A program made the translations under genes and the position numbers. Source: an uncultured Clostridia bacterium (GTDB lineage Bacteria; Bacillota; Clostridia; UMGS1810). From it: a stretch of DNA of 16,728 nucleotides. The stretch lies in contig CALGRC010000225.1 of assembly GCA_937959315.1 (NCBI GenBank), forward strand, positions 1-16,728. The letters run 5' to 3'. The notes under the pieces are model-generated. The model made no database searches, was not told where the DNA came from, and saw only the letters and a program-made list of their open reading frames with translations. Positions 1 to 6,736 of the stretch are shown here, one piece after another (position 1 is the first letter of the stretch; the number at the start of each line of letters is the position of its first letter).

Positions 1-118
1 TTATTTTAAATTATTGTTATGATAAAATTGATAATAAAAAAGACTTAGGTGAAATAATACAATTTATACCTAATTATTTTTTATATAAAGAAATTGAAAT
101 TGATGAAATAGAAAATGA
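1..118. other. AT-rich left edge, probably not native to the glmM locus
   Basis: These bases are overwhelmingly A/T, whereas the sequence abruptly becomes ~50% GC from about 121. Plus frame 3 is open and encodes a peptide beginning ILNYCYDKIDNKKDLGE, typical of a very low-GC genome and unlike the SASHNP-to-GIKFF region expected at this place in GlmM. The likely crossover lies around 95-122, where a repetitive GAAATTGAAAT/GAAATCGAGGAA stretch encodes an E/I-rich segment. The simplest reading is a chimeric join at a contig end by short homology. True recombination cannot be excluded from sequence alone. Confidence 0.6.
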
Positions 119-1088
119 AATCGAGGAATATCTGCTCGACGGCCGGGAAATTGGCAGGCTGCCGACCGGGGCAGGTGTTGGGCGGGTATCCCGTTTGGAT
201 ACTGGCAAGCGCGATTATATTGATTTTGTAAAAAGTACCGTAACGGGCGATTTTTCTGGGATGAAAATTGCGCTGGATTGTGCCAACGGCGCTTCTTATG
301 AATGTGCAAAACTGGTGTTTAAAGAACTCAAAGCGGATGTCTTGCTGATAAACAATGTACCGGATGGCACCAATATCAATGACGGCTGCGGCTCTACCCA
401 TATAGGGGGGCTGCAAAAATTTGTTGTGGAAAATAGCTGCGATATGGGCCTGGCCTTTGACGGCGACGCCGACCGGCTGCTGGCGGTGGATGAAAACGGT
501 GAATTGGTTGACGGGGATCAGACCATGGCTATTTGCGGGCGGGAGTTAAAAGAAAAGGGGAGGCTTAAAAATAACACCATTGTCGCTACTGTGATGAGCA
601 ATTTGGGATTTTTCCAGGCACTGGACCGTTTGGGGATTGGCTATGAACAGACGAAAGTGGGCGACCGCTATGTGCTGGAAAATATGCTGCAACATGGGCA
701 TTGTATCGGCGGCGAACAGTCGGGGCATATCATTTTTTTGGATTTTAATACCACAGGAGATGGATTGGTAACAGCTTGCCAGCTCACGCAGGTGGTGCGG
801 GACCGCGGCGGGAAACTTTCTGAACTTGCCCGGCTGGTTCAGGTGTTGCCGCAGGTGCTTGTTAATGCAAAAATTAAAAATGAGTATAAGACTACCTATC
901 GGGAAAATGCTATAGTTGCTGCTGAGATTGAAAAAATAGAGGAGACGTTCCAAAACCGCGGCCGGGTGCTTATCCGCCCTTCCGGTACAGAACCGCTGGT
1001 ACGGGTAATGCTGGAAGGGGATGATGTAGAGGAATTAACCAGTGCGGCGAAGCATTTGGCAAAGGTAATGGAAGAACAGTTGGGTTAA
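3..1088 (+). CDS. glmM: Phosphoglucosamine mutase GlmM, C-terminal part (5'-truncated)
   Basis: GlmM interconverts glucosamine-6-phosphate and glucosamine-1-phosphate in the cytoplasm, on the route to UDP-GlcNAc for peptidoglycan. Visible family motifs are the metal-binding loop AFDGDADRL, the sugar-binding GGEQSGHII and the phosphate-binding RPSGTEPLVRVM near the C-terminus. Recognisable GlmM sequence begins around base 102-120 (DEIENEIEEYLLDG, then EIGRLPTG). The N-terminal domain with the phosphoserine loop is absent. The frame stays open back to base 3, but those ~35 codons are I/N/K/Y-rich and do not resemble GlmM (see the separate entry for 1-118). A TTG at 195 could be mistaken for a start, but homology continues upstream of it, so the gene is truncated rather than short. 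A hairpin follows the stop. The alpha-phosphohexomutase family is certain; the GlmM subtype is very likely. Confidence 0.9.
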   Translation: MLNYCYDKIDNKKDLGEIIQFIPNYFLYKEIEIDEIENEIEEYLLDGREIGRLPTGAGVGRVSRLDTGKRDYIDFVKSTVTGDFSGMKIALDCANGASYECAKLVFKELKADVLLINNVPDGTNINDGCGSTHIGGLQKFVVENSCDMGLAFDGDADRLLAVDENGELVDGDQTMAICGRELKEKGRLKNNTIVATVMSNLGFFQALDRLGIGYEQTKVGDRYVLENMLQHGHCIGGEQSGHIIFLDFNTTGDGLVTACQLTQVVRDRGGKLSELARLVQVLPQVLVNAKIKNEYKTTYRENAIVAAEIEKIEETFQNRGRVLIRPSGTEPLVRVMLEGDDVEELTSAAKHLAKVMEEQLG

Positions 1089-1093
1089 GAATT

Positions 1094-1124
1094 TGCCCCT
1101 TCCCGTATTTTGTGGGAAGGGGCA
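1094..1124 (+). terminator. Hairpin between glmM and the YaiI-family gene
   Basis: GCCCCTTCCC (1095-1104) pairs perfectly with GGGAAGGGGC (1114-1123) around a 9-nt loop, and T1094/A1124 extends the stem to 11 bp. It starts six bases after the glmM stop. The downstream run (TGGTATTATTTT) is T-rich but not a clean U-tract, so it may be a weak terminator or an mRNA-stabilising hairpin. Its position also argues that the next gene starts at 1147 and not upstream. Confidence 0.65.
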
Positions 1125-1146
1125 TGGTATTATTTTGAGGTGGCAA

Positions 1147-1578
1147 ATGCGGATTTTAGTGGATGCAGACGCTTGCCCGGTGAAAGGGATTATTTTACAA
1201 AAAGCCAAACAATTTGACGTACCGGTTATTATGGTTGCCGATACCAGCCATGCAGGTTCCTGCGAGGGGGCGGAAACCATTATGGTAGGGCAGGGTGCAG
1301 ACAGCGCGGACATGATGTTGGCAAATTTGGCGCAGGCGGGCGATATTGTGGTGACTCAGGACCATGGTTTGGCGGCATTGGCGCTGGGGAAGGGTGCGCT
1401 GGCCCTCAATCAAAACGGCATGTTGTATGATGCGCAAAATATTGACGCGTTGCTTTTTTCCCGCTATCTTGGCAAAAAAGTGCGGCGGAGCGGGGGGCGT
1501 ATCAAAGGCCCGGGCAAGCGGACAACTGCAGATGACACTGCATTTGAAAAAATGCTGGTGAAGCTCCTGGAAGCATGA
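1147..1578 (+). CDS. YaiI/YqxD family protein (DUF188, UPF0178)
   Basis: A 143-residue cytoplasmic protein of the widespread YaiI/YqxD family, proposed from fold comparisons to be a PIN-like nuclease but with no settled role. The N-terminal MRILVDADACPVK signature is diagnostic. Also present are an ADTSH motif, TQDHGLAALAL, and the C-terminal RSGGRIKGPGKRT element. The frame is open from 1093, but ATG 1147 is preferred: it has GAGG a few bases upstream, begins exactly at the conserved family N-terminus, and a start at 1093 would place a terminator-like hairpin inside the gene. It lies just downstream of glmM. Its stop codon abuts the stop of the convergent membrane-protein gene with no gap. 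Confidence 0.88.
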   Translation: MRILVDADACPVKGIILQKAKQFDVPVIMVADTSHAGSCEGAETIMVGQGADSADMMLANLAQAGDIVVTQDHGLAALALGKGALALNQNGMLYDAQNIDALLFSRYLGKKVRRSGGRIKGPGKRTTADDTAFEKMLVKLLEA

Positions 1579-2037
1579 TTAGCTACAGGATTGGTAAATG
1601 GCATAAAAGACGATTTTTAAGGCAACAGCTAACAGCAGCACACCAAATGATACATAAAATGCAGGCATATTAACCAGTGCAGCGGTACAGGTAATAAAGA
1701 GCAGGGACACCAGCAGGATATCAAATACCAAACCGCCGCTTTTATCGTGCAGGTATTGCCGCCGTTCATCCTGGTGTTCGATATGTTGCCCAACAAGCAG
1801 GGTGTGGTCTTTGAGTAATTTTTTATGGTACCAGATACGATAGGCGACCCATATCATGCTGCCGAAAAAGATGGCTCTGCTGGTGGTTGCTGCTAAACGC
1901 GTCATCATACGGGAGTCCCCCAAGCCCAATTCGCCAATGAGCACCATGTAAATGATCATGGCAATCAAAATTCCCCATAAAATACGGATTTTCCATTTCG
2001 TTTTATTTACCAGCGTCATATTTTGTAAGGATTTCAT
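1579..2037 (-). CDS. Four-helix membrane protein paired with an XRE regulator
   Basis: A 152-residue protein with four predicted hydrophobic segments, at about residues 18-37, 52-68, 103-122 and 126-146. A charged loop (about 69-101: HKKLLKD, HQDERRQYLHDK) separates the two helical pairs. No signal peptide, catalytic motif or recognised family. The start ATG (2035-2037) follows AGGAGG with a 9-base spacing. The gene overlaps the 3' end of the upstream XRE gene by 35 nt, so the two are very probably translationally coupled. XRE repressor plus small membrane protein is a common Firmicutes pair, in which the membrane protein may be an antagonist of the regulator or its only target; which applies here is unknown. 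Confidence 0.7.
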   Translation of the reverse strand: MKSLQNMTLVNKTKWKIRILWGILIAMIIYMVLIGELGLGDSRMMTRLAATTSRAIFFGSMIWVAYRIWYHKKLLKDHTLLVGQHIEHQDERRQYLHDKSGGLVFDILLVSLLFITCTAALVNMPAFYVSFGVLLLAVALKIVFYAIYQSCS

Positions 2038-2254
2038 AATGGATATCCTCCTTCTGCTTGTTTTCTTTCAGACAATATAGCTCTTCAATGGTGGTTCCAA
2101 AGACCAATGCTATGCGGTAGGCCAGCATCAGCGACGGATTGTATTGTTCTTTTTCCAGCGAGATGATGGTTCGTGCAGAGACATGTACCAAAACTGCAAG
2201 TTGCTGTTGGGTGAGCCCTTTTTCTACACGCAGTTGTTTTATGCGGTTTTTCAA
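2003..2254 (-). CDS. XRE (Cro/CI) family transcriptional regulator
   Basis: An 83-residue single-domain DNA-binding protein. KNRIKQLRVEKGLTQQQLA, then VHVSARTIISLEKEQYNPS, is a classic HTH_3 fold: helix 2 is LTQQQLAVLV and the recognition helix lies around SARTIISLEKE. The rest (AYRIALVFGTTIEELYCL) is the usual helix 4/5 of the YozG/Xre type. The frame is open further upstream, but the start is assigned to TTG 2254, because GGAGGTGG lies seven bases before it and the conserved domain begins immediately there. It is first in a two-gene operon with the membrane protein. A perfect 8-bp inverted repeat over the predicted transcription start suggests autorepression. Confidence 0.85.
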   Translation of the reverse strand: MKNRIKQLRVEKGLTQQQLAVLVHVSARTIISLEKEQYNPSLMLAYRIALVFGTTIEELYCLKENKQKEDIHYEILTKYDAGK

Positions 2255-2269
2255 TTTTCCACCTCCACA

Positions 2270-2289
2270 ATATGAAGTATGCTTCATAT
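2270..2289. promoter_or_regulatory. Palindromic operator, probable XRE autorepression site
   Basis: ATATGAAG (2270-2277), a 4-base centre, then CTTCATAT (2282-2289) is a perfect 8-bp inverted repeat. It lies between the predicted -10 and the ribosome site of the XRE gene, where bound repressor would block initiation. The symmetry fits a dimeric Cro/CI-type repressor. That its own product binds here is inferred from position. Confidence 0.6.
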
Positions 2290-2291
2290 TT

Positions 2292-2322
2292 ATAGTATGC
2301 CAAAAATTTCGATTGTTGTCAA
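2292..2322 (-). promoter_or_regulatory. Sigma-A-type promoter of the XRE/membrane-protein operon
   Basis: On the minus strand TTGACA (2317-2322) is a perfect -35. TACTAT (2292-2297) is the best -10, with a long 19-bp spacer. Transcription would start near 2285, inside the palindrome at 2270-2289. The XRE ribosome site and TTG follow within 30 bases. Confidence 0.55.
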
Positions 2323-2363
2323 TCCTTGTTTTTTTATTGATGCATAGGCGCAGTTTTTTGTCG

Positions 2364-2384
2364 TTTTGTGGAACATTCACAAAA
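2364..2384. promoter_or_regulatory. Inverted repeat in the divergent intergenic region
   Basis: TTTTGTG (2364-2370) and CACAAAA (2378-2384) are perfect 7-bp arms with a 7-base centre. The core TGTG/CACA resembles half-sites of Crp/Fnr and Rex-type regulators, but the spacing is one base or more off either consensus. It lies between the XRE promoter and the large gene's promoter, so it could serve either. Confidence 0.35.
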
Positions 2385-2445
2385 AAATCACAAAAATTTT
2401 ACAAAAAATCCAATAAAAAATATATCCAAAGAGAATAAATTGTTG

Positions 2446-2451
2446 TATAAT
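2446..2451 (+). promoter_or_regulatory. -10 element for the 907-residue protein gene
   Basis: A perfect TATAAT lies 33 bases before the GTG start. The -35 position (2423-2428, TATCCA) is poor. Upstream lie A-tracts at 2381-2387, 2392-2396, 2403-2408 and 2415-2420, spaced about one helical turn apart, which could curve the DNA or act as an UP element. The weak -35 suggests activation or such compensation. Confidence 0.5.
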
Positions 2452-2484
2452 TAATATAGATAGAAGGGGAATGGGGGGCGGCCT

Positions 2485-5208
2485 GTGAAACGGATTGCAG
2501 AACTGTTTGATGAGAATACCTTTCACCTCTTTGTGCGCTATTGCGATGAACACCAACTGAAAACATTAGATGACCTGCGTGGATTTGATTTTGAGAACCT
2601 GCGCACGGTAAAGGGGATTGGCAGCGGGAAAATCCGGCGGATTGCAGAGCGGTATGAGCAGTGCATGCAGCAACTGCCAAGCGGCAATCAGCCGTTAACG
2701 CTGCCGGTTGGCGATGCGGAAGCCAGCTATGCCATTGCCGATGTATTTGGCGGGCGTCACTTTTGCCTGTTCAAACGGTACTGTGATGAGCAGGGTTTTG
2801 TTTTCATGCGGGATTTAGACGGGTTTGATTTAAATTCGTTAAAACATGTGAAAAATTTTGGTGTGGTGTATATTCATAAAATTGTCCAGTTTTGGGAATA
2901 CCGCAGCGGCCATCGGAACCGCCGCAGGAGCAATCTGCCGGTGGAAATCGAGGAAGACAACCGGTATTTGGATATTGAATGCCTAAAAGCCGGGGGGCTG
3001 AGCACCAAGCTTATCCGTGTGTTAAAGGACGCCGGCGCTTTGCGGTTGGGGGATATCACCGATTTAGCCGGGTTTATAAAAAAAACAGGCATATCTCTCA
3101 ATACTGCCAACTGTAAACGGATTACAGACGCGCTTTCTACTTTCCGCAAACGTCCGGAAGTGATTGTAGAGGAAATTGCCGCTTCTATCCGAAGCAACCG
3201 GTTTTACCCGCTTTACCAGCAAAAAGCGGTTGGAAAAACGCTGACGGCAATTGGCAGCGAGGTGGGGGTTTCCAAAGAACGGGTGCGGCAAATGTTAAAA
3301 GAAGTGGAAAAAGATTTGAAAAATCTCATTTCCATCCTTGTTACTTTTACCATCACGTTTACTTCTGACAAGCGTATGTTCCATGCGAAAGATATGCGGC
3401 TGCATCCGGCGCTTGATCCCTACGTATTTTCATATGCCATACGGACAGGCGTGTATCCTAAGCTTTCCTTGGTTGAGGAAATGGATTTGTATTTGGTCAA
3501 TGTCGATAAAGAAGCGTTTTTGTCCCAGCTCAATGGCATTTTAACGGCTTGTATCCCCGATTTTGAAATTGAGTCCAAGTTGCATTATAAGCTTAATGAA
3601 AAACTGCGCAGCGAACGGCTTTTTGCCATTACTTCCTATGACTTGCTTAAATATGCGGTAAAAACGGGCTATGAACGGAATAACGGCTATATTTTCCGCC
3701 GGGCGGACGTGCGGCAGTATTACGAAATGTGTATCCGCCGTTATTTTCCAGAGGGGATTCGGATTCATCAGGCTGAAGAACTTTCTAAGCTCAAAAAGCT
3801 GGTGTATGATATTTTCCATGTAGAAAAATATGAAAAAAATGACCGCAGCTTGACGGTATTTTTAACCCGCAACTTGGTATTGTGCGGCAAAGGGAAGTAT
3901 TTGTCCCCGTCATTGGTGAAAATCAAAGACCGGCTGCTTAAAGATATTTACCGCCAGATTATGGACAGCCCGGAAGACAGCTTCCTGTATGCAGATTTAT
4001 ATGTAAAGTTTAAACCGCAGCTGGATAAAGACAGCAATGTGGATAACAAATATTTTTTCCATGGGATTTTAAAATATTATTTCAGCCGTGACTTTTATTT
4101 TACACGGGATATTATTAAAAAAATTCCCGATAAAATTTCTACTAACCATATGATTGAACAATATCTCAAGTGTGCACACGGCCCAGTTTCCAAAGAAACC
4201 TTGAAAAAACGGTTCCCTGGCATATCTGACGCCATTTACGTCAATTCGGTGCTTATCAACGAACGTATTTTGATGTGGGATTATGGTTTGCTGATCCATC
4301 GGGATTTTATTACAGTGACGCCCGATGAAAAGGCGGCCCTGCGGCAGTGTATTGAACGGGAAATGGAACGGTTTTCCGGGTATTTGAATGACACGTTGTT
4401 ATACGATGCGGCAAAGGGGAAATTTGATGCTATGTTTGCCCGCAATGGAGTGAAAAACAAAAATAACCTCTTTTCCATTTGCGCATACTTATTTCAAAAT
4501 GAATTCTATTTCCGCCGTCCGCACATTGCGCGGGAAAAACTGGAACGCGGGTTCACTGTGGAAACGGTGCTCATGAACCATTTGCAAAAGCAGGGAAGGT
4601 TCGAGTACCGGGATTTATCTGCCTTTGCAAAGCAGTTGGGGTTTGCCGACAGCACCATTTTGCAGATGTTTTCCCGCCGCCGGGATGAGATTTTGCGGAT
4701 AGGACGGGATGAATATTTAATGGCGGAGCGGTTTCAGTTATCTGATTTGGCCAAGGGGCAGATTGCAGGAATTTTGCAGCGGCAGATGGCGGACCGGCCG
4801 TATTTGTTTTTACGTACTGTGCCTGATACCTTTGACGGGTTTCCAGATGTGGGTTTGCCGTGGAATCTGTTTTTGCTCGAATCGGTTATCCGTGTGTATT
4901 TTGCGGATGTTTATCGTATTCTGAGCCCGGGGGCAGAGGAACGGCGGCATATCAAATCAGTGATTGTACCGGCTGGTTCTCCCTATCATGCGTTTGAGGA
5001 TATTATCGCCGACGTGTTGCGGCAGGAATTTGGCGGCCGTGCGCCGCTGAAGGATTTTATAAGGTATTTGATTGACCGCCGTATGATTATCAAGACCCTG
5101 CCGGTTGATGTTGCTCACCATTTTATGATAAAAGACGGTTTTATTTGCACAAAGGAGGATCAGAATGGACAGACGGAGAAAAATAAAGGAAATCCGGCCG
5201 ATTTTTGA
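2485..5208 (+). CDS. Large uncharacterised protein with HhH repeats, sigma-70 region-4-like HTH and four tandem C-terminal units
   Basis: A 907-residue soluble protein of unknown function. Residues 8-59 and 88-139 are an ungapped 52-residue repeat (21 identities), each ending in a helix-hairpin-helix (TVKGIGSGKIRRI; HVKNFGVVYIHKI). Residues ~165-220 (GGLSTKLIRVLKDAGALRLGD) resemble the C-terminal domain of RNA polymerase alpha. Residues ~245-280 (GKTLTAIGSEVGVSKERVRQ) match the sigma-70 region-4 helix-turn-helix. From ~342 to 890 I see four units of about 135 residues, each a helical half ending FxF/YxF-R and a shorter half, possibly winged helices. No ATPase, nuclease or zinc motif is visible. 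GTG 2485 is chosen because the G-rich ribosome site (2473-2478) is spaced correctly and the first repeat begins at once. The 3' end overlaps nth by 44 nt, implying coupled translation. A DNA-binding or transcription-related role is inferred. Confidence 0.8.
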   Translation: MKRIAELFDENTFHLFVRYCDEHQLKTLDDLRGFDFENLRTVKGIGSGKIRRIAERYEQCMQQLPSGNQPLTLPVGDAEASYAIADVFGGRHFCLFKRYCDEQGFVFMRDLDGFDLNSLKHVKNFGVVYIHKIVQFWEYRSGHRNRRRSNLPVEIEEDNRYLDIECLKAGGLSTKLIRVLKDAGALRLGDITDLAGFIKKTGISLNTANCKRITDALSTFRKRPEVIVEEIAASIRSNRFYPLYQQKAVGKTLTAIGSEVGVSKERVRQMLKEVEKDLKNLISILVTFTITFTSDKRMFHAKDMRLHPALDPYVFSYAIRTGVYPKLSLVEEMDLYLVNVDKEAFLSQLNGILTACIPDFEIESKLHYKLNEKLRSERLFAITSYDLLKYAVKTGYERNNGYIFRRADVRQYYEMCIRRYFPEGIRIHQAEELSKLKKLVYDIFHVEKYEKNDRSLTVFLTRNLVLCGKGKYLSPSLVKIKDRLLKDIYRQIMDSPEDSFLYADLYVKFKPQLDKDSNVDNKYFFHGILKYYFSRDFYFTRDIIKKIPDKISTNHMIEQYLKCAHGPVSKETLKKRFPGISDAIYVNSVLINERILMWDYGLLIHRDFITVTPDEKAALRQCIEREMERFSGYLNDTLLYDAAKGKFDAMFARNGVKNKNNLFSICAYLFQNEFYFRRPHIAREKLERGFTVETVLMNHLQKQGRFEYRDLSAFAKQLGFADSTILQMFSRRRDEILRIGRDEYLMAERFQLSDLAKGQIAGILQRQMADRPYLFLRTVPDTFDGFPDVGLPWNLFLLESVIRVYFADVYRILSPGAEERRHIKSVIVPAGSPYHAFEDIIADVLRQEFGGRAPLKDFIRYLIDRRMIIKTLPVDVAHHFMIKDGFICTKEDQNGQTEKNKGNPADF

Positions 5209-5827
5209 TGAGGTTTATCCAGAGGCAGCTTGTTCGCTGTCTTATACCGACCCGCATCAGTTGCTGGTGGCAGTGCAGCTTTCTGCACAGTGTACCGATG
5301 CGCGGGTCAATTTAGTAACGCCTGCTTTGTTTAAAAGATATCCGAACGTGCAGGCGTTTGCCAATGCCGATTTAGAGGAACTGATGGAATTGATCCGTTC
5401 TTGCGGGTTTTACCGTAATAAGGCGAAAAATATCATTGCCTCGTCGCGCGCCATTGTTGAAAAATTTGGCGGCAGAGTGCCGGACAACATGGAAGATTTG
5501 ACATCCTTGGCTGGTGTGGGCCGGAAGACGGCAAACCTGATTTTGGGCGATGTATATGGGAAACCTGCTATCGTGGTGGATACGCATTGTATCCGGCTCT
5601 CCAACCGGATTGGGCTAACCAAAGAGCAGGATCCGGTAAAAATTGAATTCGATTTAAAAAAGTTTGTGCCGCCGGATTACCAGTCGCGGTTTTGCCATCA
5701 GCTGGTGCTGCACGGACGGGCCTTTTGCAATGCACGAAAACCCAACTGCGAGCAGTGCCCCATTGCACATCTGTGCAATTTTGCACATCGGGCGCAGCCA
5801 GCGGAAAAACGGAAAAAAGAAGCATAA
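5165..5827 (+). CDS. nth: Endonuclease III (DNA glycosylase/AP lyase)
   Basis: Removes oxidised pyrimidines from DNA and nicks the resulting abasic site, starting base-excision repair. 220 residues, the usual length. The helix-hairpin-helix is LAGVGRKTANLILG, with the catalytic lysine at 121 and the catalytic aspartate at 139 (VVDTHC). The 4Fe-4S loop is C188-X6-C195-X2-C198-X5-C204, the canonical spacing, so both enzymatic and cluster residues are intact. ATG 5165 follows AAAGGAGG at ideal distance; both lie inside the 3' end of the 907-residue gene, which suggests co-transcription and coupled translation. A strong terminator follows directly. The C-terminal tail is basic (EKRKKEA). Confidence 0.96.
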   Translation: MDRRRKIKEIRPIFDEVYPEAACSLSYTDPHQLLVAVQLSAQCTDARVNLVTPALFKRYPNVQAFANADLEELMELIRSCGFYRNKAKNIIASSRAIVEKFGGRVPDNMEDLTSLAGVGRKTANLILGDVYGKPAIVVDTHCIRLSNRIGLTKEQDPVKIEFDLKKFVPPDYQSRFCHQLVLHGRAFCNARKPNCEQCPIAHLCNFAHRAQPAEKRKKEA

Positions 5828-5863
5828 AAAACCCGCTCCCTTATTTGGGGAGACGGGTTTTTA
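5826..5863 (+). terminator. Rho-independent terminator after nth
   Basis: AAAAACCCG (5827-5835) pairs with CGGGTTTTT (5854-5862), and CTCCC (5836-5840) with GGGAG (5848-5852), leaving one bulged A (5853) and a loop around TTATTT. The stem has about 14 bp and ends in a T-run. It overlaps the nth stop region and separates nth from the pyr operon. Confidence 0.9.
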
Positions 5864-5897
5864 TTTTGGCAGCACAACATCTTACCCAAAACTTTTC

Positions 5898-5926
5898 TTG
5901 TGCGGGGTACAGTTCTATGATATAAT
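5898..5926 (+). promoter_or_regulatory. Promoter of the pyrK operon
   Basis: TTGTGC (5898-5903), a 17-bp spacer and a perfect TATAAT (5921-5926). The leader to pyrK is about 50 nt. I see no PyrR-type anti-terminator/terminator pair in it, so classic pyr attenuation is not evident. Confidence 0.7.
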
Positions 5927-5980
5927 GGAAAATATAAATCTGTACATACTATCTGTAATTGGCATAAAGGGGATGATATC

Positions 5981-6736
5981 ATGAAACAGGCATATTTGTG
6001 CGAAATTGTGCAGAACCATCTGATTGCGCCGGATATTTACGATATGCGTTTCCGCTGTGAAGCTATGGCAAAAGCGTCGCAACCGGGGCAGTTTGTCCAT
6101 ATCAAATGTGCGGATCATTTGAATACATTGCTGCGGCGGCCGATCAGCATTTGCGATGTGCAGGGCGGCCAGCTTCGTGTCATTTATCAGGTGAAAGGCG
6201 AGGGGACGCGGCAGCTTTCGCTGAAAAAAGCCGGGGAACGTCTGGATGTTATGGGCCCGCTGGGGCGTGGCTTCCAAATAGATAAAGGAAACAAAAAATG
6301 CGCAGTGATCGGCGGCGGCATTGGAACGTTTCCGCTGCTGCTGCTTTCCAAGCAGTTGGACAAGCCGGATATTTATTTGGGATTCCGTACCAGGGAACTG
6401 GTAACATTGGAGCAGGAATTTGCAGCATGTGCCGGCAGCCTGACAGTGGCGACCGACGATGGCAGCTATGGCTATAATGGGTTTGCCATTGATGCGCTCA
6501 AGGCACATTTAGACGGTGTGGATATTATTTATGCCTGCGGGCCGACACCCATGCTGAAAGCAGTGCAAGCGTTGTCGGCAGAAAGCGGGATACCTGCGCA
6601 GTTGTCGCTGGAACAGCGCATGGGATGCGGCATTGGCGCATGCCTGACTTGTGTGTGCAATGTGCGCGGCCATTATGCGCATGTGTGCAAGGCCGGGCCG
6701 GTATTTAAGGCAAGTGAGGTGACGTTTGATGATTGA
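5981..6736 (+). CDS. pyrK: Dihydroorotate dehydrogenase electron-transfer subunit PyrK
   Basis: The FAD/2Fe-2S subunit that passes electrons from PyrD to NAD+ in class 1B dihydroorotate dehydrogenase. 251 residues. The ferredoxin-reductase-type FAD motif is RRPISI (52-57), followed by QVKGEGTRQLS and GPLGRGF. The nucleotide-binding loop GGGIGTFPL starts at 111 and YACGPTPML lies at 184-192. The 2Fe-2S ligands are C216, C221, C224 and C236 (CGIGACLTC, then HVCKAGPVF). ATG 5981 follows AAAGGGGATG at suitable distance and is first in the operon. Its last codons overlap the start of pyrD by 8 nt, as expected for subunits made in equal amounts. Confidence 0.95.
   Translation: MKQAYLCEIVQNHLIAPDIYDMRFRCEAMAKASQPGQFVHIKCADHLNTLLRRPISICDVQGGQLRVIYQVKGEGTRQLSLKKAGERLDVMGPLGRGFQIDKGNKKCAVIGGGIGTFPLLLLSKQLDKPDIYLGFRTRELVTLEQEFAACAGSLTVATDDGSYGYNGFAIDALKAHLDGVDIIYACGPTPMLKAVQALSAESGIPAQLSLEQRMGCGIGACLTCVCNVRGHYAHVCKAGPVFKASEVTFDD

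Noticed and set aside
195..1088. TTG at 195 as the true glmM start
   Set aside because: GlmM-like sequence (DEIENEIEEYLLDG, EIGRLPTG) continues in frame upstream, so the gene is truncated at the edge and not initiated here.
1093..1146. N-terminal extension of the YaiI-family protein from 1093
   Set aside because: It would code through the hairpin at 1094-1124 and lacks family homology; ATG 1147 has a ribosome site and matches the family N-terminus.
2364..2384. Firm assignment of the palindrome as a Crp/Fnr or Rex site
   Set aside because: The half-sites look similar, but spacing differs from both consensus sequences, so only a generic operator is claimed.
5863..5980. PyrR attenuator in the pyr leader
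   Set aside because: The only strong hairpin is the nth terminator upstream of the promoter; the ~50-nt leader shows no anti-terminator/terminator pair.
5915..6508. 197-codon open frame on the minus strand opposite pyrK
   Set aside because: No ribosome site or recognisable domain; composition is that of an antisense shadow of a strongly supported gene. The same applies to the minus-strand frame at 6965-7537 opposite pyrD.
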